A DNA stretch of 5,382 nucleotides from J051 sp040752255 (GTDB lineage Bacteria; Armatimonadota; Fimbriimonadia; Fimbriimonadales; ATM1). Both the position numbers and the translations under genes were made by a program. Under the pieces are notes generated by a model. The model was given only the letters and a program-made list of their open reading frames with translations, searched no databases and had not been told where the DNA came from. This document shows positions 1-4,769 of the stretch, in pieces. Numbering within the stretch: the stretch's first letter is position 1; every line of letters starts with the position of its first letter. The stretch covers positions 1-5,382 of the forward strand of contig JBFMFD010000162.1 of NCBI GenBank assembly GCA_040752255.1. The letters are read 5' to 3'.

Positions 1-25
1 AGCACCGGAAGTTGGTTTGGGATGG

Positions 26-64
26 CGTCTGCGGCTCAGTCCAGACGGTCGAGAAGGCCGTCTG
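26..64 (+). promoter_or_regulatory. Two alternative stem-loops sharing one arm
   Basis: The arm CAGACG (42-47) can pair with CGTCTG at 26-31 (6 bp, 10-nt loop) or, within a longer arm 42-50, with 56-64 (9 bp including one G-U pair, loop GAGAA at 51-55). The two foldings exclude each other, and the downstream one is clearly stronger. The outer arms belong to a near-direct repeat, 24-32 and 57-65, matching at 8 of 9 bases. Such an arrangement can act as a leader switch, but it may equally be the 3' end of a transcript whose gene lies outside the window. The pairing is seen in the sequence; the regulatory role is inference. Confidence 0.3.
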
Positions 65-69
65 CCTGC

Positions 70-103
70 ACGCCCGACGCCCCCACGCGTCGGGCGTTCT
101 TGT
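70..103 (+). terminator. Terminator-like hairpin just upstream of the HNH gene
   Basis: A perfect 11-bp stem, ACGCCCGACGC (70-80) and GCGTCGGGCGT (87-97), encloses a 6-nt loop CCCCAC. A short T-rich tail, TTCTTGT, starts at 97. A G+C-rich stem followed by T-rich sequence is the form of an intrinsic terminator, although the tail is interrupted by C and G. It probably ends a transcript entering from the left. The stem finishes only 14 nt before the HNH start codon at 112, so it must either lie in the HNH leader or overlap the HNH promoter, which makes attenuation a possible alternative. Confidence 0.6.
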
Positions 104-111
104 AAGTAGAG

Positions 112-642
112 ATGTCGGACCGAGTTCTGTTGCTGAACAACAACTACGAGCCGCTGAACGTGTGCTCGATGGTTCGTGCCGTCTCGCTCATGGCGAAAGG
201 GAAGGTTGAGGTCTTGCACCGGAACGGGCACACGGTTCGAACCGCAACGACCGAGTTTAGCGCGCCGAGCGTCATCCGCCTGCGGTACTTCGTGCGCCGG
301 CCGATGCCGCAACTGCGCCTGTGCAGGCAGTCGGTTCTCGCTCGCGACGACTACACCTGCCAGTACTGCGGCCTCCAGTCGAGAGAGCTGACGATTGACC
401 ACGTTGTGCCGAGGACGCTGGGCGGAAAGCACACGTGGGACAACGTTGTCGCCTGCTGCAGACGGTGCAACCTCAAGAAAGGGGATAAGCTGCCGCAGCG
501 AGCAGGCATGAAGCTGAGGAGCAAGCCGCGCCGACCGCGATATGTGCCGTACATCTCGCTGCAGCACTACCTGCGCGGGCAGAAGAACGAGGACTGGATG
601 CTGTACCTTCCAGTCTTCTCCGACCTGCTGCCCGCCGAGTAG
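112..642 (+). CDS. HNH endonuclease family protein
   Basis: A 176-residue protein with a C-terminal HNH (beta-beta-alpha-metal) nuclease domain. Two zinc-binding pairs are visible, C83-x2-C86 (CQYCG) and C116-x2-C119. The nuclease core has D96-H97 in TIDHVVPR, N111 in WDNVV, and N120 after the last cysteine. Residues 5-35 match the N-terminal region typical of this stand-alone bacterial group (LLLNNNYEPLNV, then a KGKVEVL stretch). The C-terminal tail from about 128 is basic and could contact nucleic acid. The domain implies metal-dependent DNA cleavage; substrate and role are unknown for this group. There is no intein, intron or phage context, so it looks like a resident gene. An in-frame TAA at 103-105 leaves ATG 112 as the first possible ATG. 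The ribosome site is weak (GTAGAG). panC follows after 27 nt, suggesting co-transcription. Confidence 0.9.
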   Translation: MSDRVLLLNNNYEPLNVCSMVRAVSLMAKGKVEVLHRNGHTVRTATTEFSAPSVIRLRYFVRRPMPQLRLCRQSVLARDDYTCQYCGLQSRELTIDHVVPRTLGGKHTWDNVVACCRRCNLKKGDKLPQRAGMKLRSKPRRPRYVPYISLQHYLRGQKNEDWMLYLPVFSDLLPAE

Positions 643-669
643 CGCCTCGCCCCACCACGAAACCCTCTC

Positions 670-1518
670 ATGGTCATAGCGCGCACCATCGCCGACGCAC
701 GAGACGCGGTCGCCCACGACCGCGTGCTGCTTGTGCCCACGATGGGGGCATTCCATGAAGGGCATCTCAGCCTTATCCGAACCGCCGTCGCCGACCGGAG
801 TTCGGAGGGTGGGGTTGTGGCGGTCACGTTGTTTGTCAACCCCGCGCAGTTCAACGACTTGCGAGACCTTGAGGCGTATCCACGGGATGAGTCTCGTGAC
901 GCTCGTCTTGCGCAAGAGTGCGGCGCCGACATCCTGTTCGCGCCGCCGGTAACCGAGGTGTACCCCCGTGGCGAGGCGCGGACAACGGTCGCGCCTGCGC
1001 ACGTCGCCTCCCGATGGGAGGGAGAGCGCAGACCCGGGCACTTCGCGGGTGTCGCGACCGTCGTCGCCAAGCTTCTCAACATCTTCTTGCCGGATGTCGC
1101 CTACTTCGGCGAGAAGGATTGGCAGCAGTGCAGGGTCATCGCCGAGATGGTGGAGGACTTGAACTTTCCGACGTGGCTCCGCTTCTGCCCAACGGTGCGC
1201 GAGGCGGACGGGCTTGCGATGTCCTCGAGGAACGCCCGGCTGTCTAAGGTTGCCCGATCGAAGGCGCCCGCCCTCCATCGGTCGCTCCTCCGCGTGGCAC
1301 AGGCCGTCACCAAGGGCGAAGAGATGGAGCGCGCGTGCCAAAGCGCGGCTGAAGCGCTGTTGCGAAAGGGGTTCGGCGGCGTTGACTATGTCGCCGTCGT
1401 GGACGAGGTCACCCTCGAGCCGGCGGCGTCCCCCGGCCCGGGTCTGCGCGTCATCGGCGCCGCGACCCTCGAGGGGGTGCGACTGATTGACAACGTCCCT
1501 GTTGAGATTGAGACGTGA
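670..1518 (+). CDS. panC: Pantothenate synthetase (pantoate--beta-alanine ligase)
   Basis: This cytoplasmic enzyme joins pantoate and beta-alanine using ATP, through a pantoyl-adenylate, in the last step of pantothenate (vitamin B5, CoA precursor) synthesis. The 282 residues match the usual family length of about 280. The nucleotidyl-transferase signature PTMGAFHEGH carries the HxGH motif at residues 29-32. Next come FVNPAQF (55-61), a YPRDE stretch near 70, RPGHFAGVATVV (121-132), FGEKDWQQ (146-153) and the KMSKS-like GLAMSSRN (181-188). The C-terminal dimer domain runs from about 190 and ends with LIDNVPVEIET. The 27 nt between the HNH stop and ATG 670 contain no other start codon in this frame, so the start is well fixed. 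No Shine-Dalgarno is present (CCCTCTC precedes ATG). No panB or panD is visible nearby. Residue choices such as W151 are ordinary variants. Confidence 0.97.
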   Translation: MVIARTIADARDAVAHDRVLLVPTMGAFHEGHLSLIRTAVADRSSEGGVVAVTLFVNPAQFNDLRDLEAYPRDESRDARLAQECGADILFAPPVTEVYPRGEARTTVAPAHVASRWEGERRPGHFAGVATVVAKLLNIFLPDVAYFGEKDWQQCRVIAEMVEDLNFPTWLRFCPTVREADGLAMSSRNARLSKVARSKAPALHRSLLRVAQAVTKGEEMERACQSAAEALLRKGFGGVDYVAVVDEVTLEPAASPGPGLRVIGAATLEGVRLIDNVPVEIET

Positions 1519-1548
1519 GCGCGGCCGCAGCGCGGCGCACATCCATTA

Positions 1549-1567
1549 CCCCATCCCAGCCCTCCCC
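1549..1567 (-). other. G-quadruplex motif in the aspS 3' untranslated region
   Basis: On the minus strand the sequence reads GGGG-A-GGG-CT-GGG-AT-GGGG: four G-runs of at least three with loops of 1, 2 and 2 nt. Short loops like these fit the standard quadruplex consensus well. It lies 30 nt beyond the aspS stop codon and would be present in aspS mRNA. It shares bases 1560-1567 with the neighbouring palindrome, so hairpin and quadruplex cannot form together. The motif is seen directly; folding in the cell is inference. Confidence 0.5.
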
Positions 1568-1581
1568 TCAAGAGGGGAGGG
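1560..1581. repeat. Perfect palindrome between panC and aspS; possible dispersed repeat or terminator
   Basis: The arms CCCTCCCCTC (1560-1569) and GAGGGGAGGG (1572-1581) are perfectly complementary, with only AA between them, so the closing pair must open and the usable stem is about 9 bp. It sits 41 nt after the panC stop and 15 nt beyond the aspS stop in a convergent spacer, a good place for a shared transcript end. Neither strand has a T-tract after the stem, so it is not a standard intrinsic terminator. With its flank (CCCCATCCCAGC) it resembles the G/C-rich palindromes scattered between genes in many high-G+C genomes. Copy number cannot be seen in one window. Confidence 0.55.
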
Positions 1582-1596
1582 AGCTATCGCCCCACC

Positions 1597-3384
1597 CTAT
1601 TCCGGCTGGCGGTCTGCGGGGCGCAAGCCCATCTCGCGCCACTGCTCGTCGGTAATCGTGTTGGGCGTGTCCATCATCGGGTCGTAGCCGCCGCCGATCT
1701 TCGGGAACGCCATCACCTCGCGGATGTTCTCCTCGCCGAGCAACAGCATCACCAGGCGATCGATGCCGGGCGCGATTCCGCCGTGCGGCGGCGCGCCATA
1801 GGAAAACGCGTCAAGCATATGTCCGAATCGGCTCCTCTGGGTCTCCTCATCAACCCCGAGCAGCGAGAAGACGCGCGACTGCACGTCGGCGCGGTGGATT
1901 CGAATGCTCCCGCTGGCCCACTCCACGCCGTTGCACACGACGTCGTAGCAGTCGGCGCGCACGCGTCCGGGGTCCTCCTCCAGGAACCGCAAGTCCGAGG
2001 CTTTCGGGCTTGTGAACGGGTGGTGCGAGGCCTCCCAGCGCCCCTCCTCGTCGTTCCATAACACTAACGGAAAATCTAAGACCCAGCAGAAGAGCAGCCG
2101 CCGCCGGTCGCGCAGGTTCAGCGTGCTCCCTATCCTGTTGCGCAATCGCGCGAGTGCCTCGTTTGCAACCGACTCTCGGTCCGCAACGAGAAGGGCGAGG
2201 TCGCCTTCTGCTGCGCCCGCCCGACTGAGAATCGCCTCCGCCGCGCTGTCGCCGAGGTGCTTTGCCACCCCGCCCGGCTTTCCGTCGCGCAGCGGCAGTT
2301 GCGCCAGGCCCTTCGCGCCGAACGACTGCGCGAACTCCTCCAGCTCGCCGACCTCCTTGCGGGAGAGCGACGCCCCGCCCGGAACCACCAGCCCGCGAAC
2401 CACGCCGCCCGCCTCGACTACCGAGCGGAAGACGCGGAACTGGGTTTCGGCGGCGATGTCCGTCGCGGAGAACAGCTCCAGACCGAAGCGCATGTCCGGC
2501 TTGTCCGTGCCGAAGCGGCTCAGCGCCTCGTCGTAGGTGAGGCGGGGGAATTCGTCAATGGGTTCGAGGTCGAGGTCGAACTCCTCGATCACGCGGTTGC
2601 AGACCTGCCTGGTCAGCCCCTCGGCGATCTGGAGCACATCCTCCTGGTGCACGAACGACATCTCCAAGTCCAGCTGCGTGAACTCGGGTTGCCTGTCTGA
2701 GCGTTGAGCCTCGTCGCGGAAGCACTTCGCAATCTGGTAGTAGCGCTCCAAGCCGCCCACCATCAACAGCTGCTTGTACTGCTGTGGGCTTTGGGGCAGG
2801 GCGTAGAACTTCCCCGGCTCCAGGCGGTAGGGCACGAGGTAGTCGCGGGCGCCTTCCGGCGTGCTGCGGGTGAAGATCGGCGTCTCGACCTCAACGAAGC
2901 CTCGCTCGTCGAGGTAGCGCCGAATCTCGCGCACCACCGCCGCGCGCAAAGCGAGCTTGCGATACATCGTCGGTCTGCGCAGGTCGAGGTACCGATGGCG
3001 GATTCGCAACTCCTCAGACACGCTACGCATCTGCTCCTCGTCCGACACGGGAAAAGGGAGGACGCCTGACGGGTTGAGGACGTCGTACTCGGTAACGACG
3101 ACCTCCACCTCGCCGGTCGCCATCTTCGCGTTTACGGTCTCAGGCGAGCGAACCCTCACCTCGCCGACAACTGAGAGGACGCACTCGCTTCGCAGAGCCT
3201 GGAGGTTCGGAAAGCGCTCCACGTCGAACACCAACTGGCACAGGCCGGTTCGATCTCGCAGGTCTACGAAGAACAATCCTCCCAGGTCTCGAATGCGGTG
3301 CACCCACCCGTTCAAAACAACCTCGGCGCCGACATGCTCGGGCCGAGGGTCGCCGCAGAAGTGGGTTCGCTTGCGAAAGGGCAT
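1597..3384 (-). CDS. aspS: Aspartate--tRNA ligase (AspRS), bacterial type
   Basis: This class II synthetase charges tRNA-Asp with aspartate in the cytoplasm. From the chosen ATG (3384-3382) it is 595 residues, normal for bacterial AspRS. An OB-fold anticodon-binding domain covers about 20-105. Motif 1 lies near 160-171 (RGFVEVETPIF). The aspartate/ATP site includes ALPQSPQQYKQ (195-205). Motif 2 starts CFRDE (221-225) and continues DRQPEFTQLD. The bacterial GAD insertion spans about 285-410. HHPFTSP (454-460), GSIRIH (492-497) and motif 3 GGIAPGIDR (535-543, arginine 543) follow. Leu34 in IRDLGG sits where non-discriminating enzymes often have His, which hints at a tRNA-Asp-specific enzyme; this is inference from recalled alignments. 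An ATG at 3414 would add ten residues, and one at 3534 would overlap the divergent gene. The 3384 start best matches family N-termini. No Shine-Dalgarno precedes it. Confidence 0.97.
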   Translation of the reverse strand: MPFRKRTHFCGDPRPEHVGAEVVLNGWVHRIRDLGGLFFVDLRDRTGLCQLVFDVERFPNLQALRSECVLSVVGEVRVRSPETVNAKMATGEVEVVVTEYDVLNPSGVLPFPVSDEEQMRSVSEELRIRHRYLDLRRPTMYRKLALRAAVVREIRRYLDERGFVEVETPIFTRSTPEGARDYLVPYRLEPGKFYALPQSPQQYKQLLMVGGLERYYQIAKCFRDEAQRSDRQPEFTQLDLEMSFVHQEDVLQIAEGLTRQVCNRVIEEFDLDLEPIDEFPRLTYDEALSRFGTDKPDMRFGLELFSATDIAAETQFRVFRSVVEAGGVVRGLVVPGGASLSRKEVGELEEFAQSFGAKGLAQLPLRDGKPGGVAKHLGDSAAEAILSRAGAAEGDLALLVADRESVANEALARLRNRIGSTLNLRDRRRLLFCWVLDFPLVLWNDEEGRWEASHHPFTSPKASDLRFLEEDPGRVRADCYDVVCNGVEWASGSIRIHRADVQSRVFSLLGVDEETQRSRFGHMLDAFSYGAPPHGGIAPGIDRLVMLLLGEENIREVMAFPKIGGGYDPMMDTPNTITDEQWREMGLRPADRQPE

Positions 3385-3434
3385 TGGAGGCGTCGGAGTG
3401 TACCTGAACACCATTTCGGGTAGGTTTCGGGCGG
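3385..3434. promoter_or_regulatory. Divergent promoter spacer between aspS and the beta-helix gene
   Basis: Only 50 nt separate the two divergent start codons, so both promoters must sit here or extend into coding sequence. On the minus strand TACACT (3402-3397) resembles a -10 box, but no convincing -35 precedes it. It would place transcription start only a few bases before the aspS ATG, giving a nearly leaderless mRNA. A small dyad GTGT-N6-ACAC (3398-3411) overlaps the same box and could be an operator, but 4-bp arms are weak evidence. For the + strand gene, GGGTAGG (3418-3424) is the only ribosome-site candidate, 10 nt from ATG 3435. That this is a promoter region follows from geometry; the exact elements are uncertain. 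Confidence 0.4.
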
Positions 3435-4769
3435 ATGAAGACGGTTCGACCCGCCGACGGCCTTGTCGTTCAGGAGAACGTGCGGCTGGAATCAGGCGCC
3501 TGGGTTCTGAACGAGGGCATGCGGATCGGCGCACCTGGAGTGCGCCTCGACGCCTCCGAGGCGATGATCGTCTGCGCGGATGAGCAAGTGGTTGCCCTCT
3601 CGATTGACGACGCCGCCGGGTGCGTCGTGGAGGGCCTGCGCGTCCGAGGCGGACGGTACGGCATCCGCGCGCGCAGGAGCAAAGACCTGGTCGTTCGCAA
3701 CTGCGACATCTCGGGCACCGCCGAGGAGCCGCCGAACACCCTCTTCCTCGACATTTGGCGGCGAGCGGACGAGGCCTACGGCTCGGCGCTCCTGCTCATC
3801 GAGTGCGAGGGCAGCGCGATAGAGACAAACATGCTGCAGCACCAGCAGAACGGCATCCTAACGTATGGTTGTCGCGGCTTGACAGTGCGAGGGAACCAAT
3901 GCAACTACAACAGCGGCTTCGGGATTCATCTGCACGGCACGTGCGACTCGCTTTTCGAAGCGAACTCCTGTGATTACTGCTGCCGCTTCGAGCCGCGCGA
4001 GGGCGGACTGCACTTCGGACACATGGGCGCGGACGCAGCCGGCTTCCTCGCCGTGCATGGATCTTCGCGCAACCGATTCTTGAGGAACACCGCTCGCTTG
4101 GGAGGAGATGGTTTCTTCTTGGCCGGCATGACCCCCGACGGCGATTACGCTGGGTGCGACGACAACCTGTTCGAAGAGAACGACGGCTCGCTCAGCCCGA
4201 ACATCGCGTTCGAGGCGACTTTCAGCAGGGGCAACGTCTTCCGGCGCAACTTTGCCGACCGGTGCAACTTCGGCTTCTGGTGTGGCTTCAGTTCAGACTT
4301 TGTCCTCGAAGAGAACCGCATGGTGCACAACCGGCAGGCCGGCATCGCGGTCGAGAACGGGATGAACTTCACCGTGAGAGGGAACACGTTCCAGGCGTGC
4401 GGGCACGGTGTCCTCATCTGGACGAAGCCGTGGCGGGGAGCGGGCCAAGCCAACGACACCGCGGCAGGGTGGCTCATCGAGGCAAACCGGTTCCTGCGCA
4501 ACGGCGTGGGCATTCGCATCGCCGCCAATCAGGACCACGGCATCCGCCCGCTACAGGATGAGGAGTCGAGCGTGATCGCGCCGCACTCGCACCGCATTGT
4601 GCGCAACGACATCCAAGACAACCGCATCGGCATCGAACTGGTGAGCGCGAAGCAGAACGTCATCCGGGAGAACATCCTGAATGGGAACGTCGAGGCGAAC
4701 TTGCGGCTCTCGGATGCCGAGGAGAACGACATCGCCAACAACCTCGGAGCGCGGGGGGCGTACTTATAG
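3435..4769 (+). CDS. Right-handed parallel beta-helix repeat protein, function unknown
   Basis: A 444-residue protein built almost wholly of beta-helix rungs of the NosD/pectate-lyase-like type. About a dozen copies of a degenerate N-x-[FVI]-x-x-N turn pattern recur, for example LVVRNCDI (85-92), LTVRGNQCNYN (149-159), NRFLRNTA (213-220), NLFEEND (244-250), NVFRRNF (267-273), FTVRGNTF (312-319), NVIRENIL (408-415). Insertions at about 95-118, 183-200 and 330-345 interrupt the rungs. Such folds include polysaccharide lyases, hydrolases and non-enzymatic proteins; no catalytic signature is recognisable, so no activity is assigned. The N-terminus (MKTVRPADG) is hydrophilic, with no signal peptide or membrane segment, which is unusual because most relatives are secreted. 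It has 14 cysteines, including C179, C182 and C183, fitting a reducing cytoplasm or an unexported location. The frame is closed by TGA at 3405-3407 and ATG 3435 is the first ATG. Its stop overlaps the proposed pyrD start, suggesting coupled expression. Confidence 0.85.
   Translation: MKTVRPADGLVVQENVRLESGAWVLNEGMRIGAPGVRLDASEAMIVCADEQVVALSIDDAAGCVVEGLRVRGGRYGIRARRSKDLVVRNCDISGTAEEPPNTLFLDIWRRADEAYGSALLLIECEGSAIETNMLQHQQNGILTYGCRGLTVRGNQCNYNSGFGIHLHGTCDSLFEANSCDYCCRFEPREGGLHFGHMGADAAGFLAVHGSSRNRFLRNTARLGGDGFFLAGMTPDGDYAGCDDNLFEENDGSLSPNIAFEATFSRGNVFRRNFADRCNFGFWCGFSSDFVLEENRMVHNRQAGIAVENGMNFTVRGNTFQACGHGVLIWTKPWRGAGQANDTAAGWLIEANRFLRNGVGIRIAANQDHGIRPLQDEESSVIAPHSHRIVRNDIQDNRIGIELVSAKQNVIRENILNGNVEANLRLSDAEENDIANNLGARGAYL
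4753..4758 (+). promoter_or_regulatory. Possible ribosome binding site for pyrD
   Basis: GGGGGG lies seven bases before the ATA at 4766, inside the end of the beta-helix gene. The spacing suits a purine-rich ribosome site. No comparable purine run is correctly placed for the alternative TTG at 4781, where the preceding bases read CTACGAAGCG. It therefore favours the ATA start. An all-G run is a poor match to AGGAGG and could be chance in G+C-rich coding sequence. Confidence 0.3.

Noticed and set aside
1..100. tRNA or small structured RNA gene
   Set aside because: The stems do not fold into a cloverleaf, there is no T-loop consensus or CCA end, and no known small RNA family is recognised.
1..105. 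End of an upstream protein gene entering from the left (frame 1 is open to TAA at 103-105)
   Set aside because: All three + frames are open here, none looks like a known C-terminus, and the stretch is full of stem-loops. A real gene end cannot be shown from this fragment.
112..642. HNH gene as a homing endonuclease, phage or restriction component
   Set aside because: There is no intron, intein, methyltransferase or phage gene nearby. The whole-length pattern fits a stand-alone chromosomal group next to housekeeping genes.
567..1082. Long open frame on the minus strand across the end of HNH and start of panC
   Set aside because: It is antisense to two firmly identified genes, and its low-complexity Arg/Ser/Ala composition is typical of shadow frames in high-G+C DNA.
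1521..1538. GCGGCCGC palindrome after panC as a regulatory site
   Set aside because: An 8-bp G/C palindrome is expected by chance in such G+C-rich DNA, and nothing else supports a site.
2012..3069. Several + strand open frames opposite aspS
   Set aside because: They are complementary to conserved AspRS motifs, show no recognisable domain, and are biased to Arg/Ser/Pro or Leu/Val as expected of antisense frames.
3385..3534. Longer aspS start giving 50 extra N-terminal residues (ATG at 3534)
   Set aside because: The extra part is Arg/Ser/Pro-rich with no AspRS similarity and overlaps the divergent beta-helix gene by 100 nt. The family N-terminus begins at the 3384 ATG.
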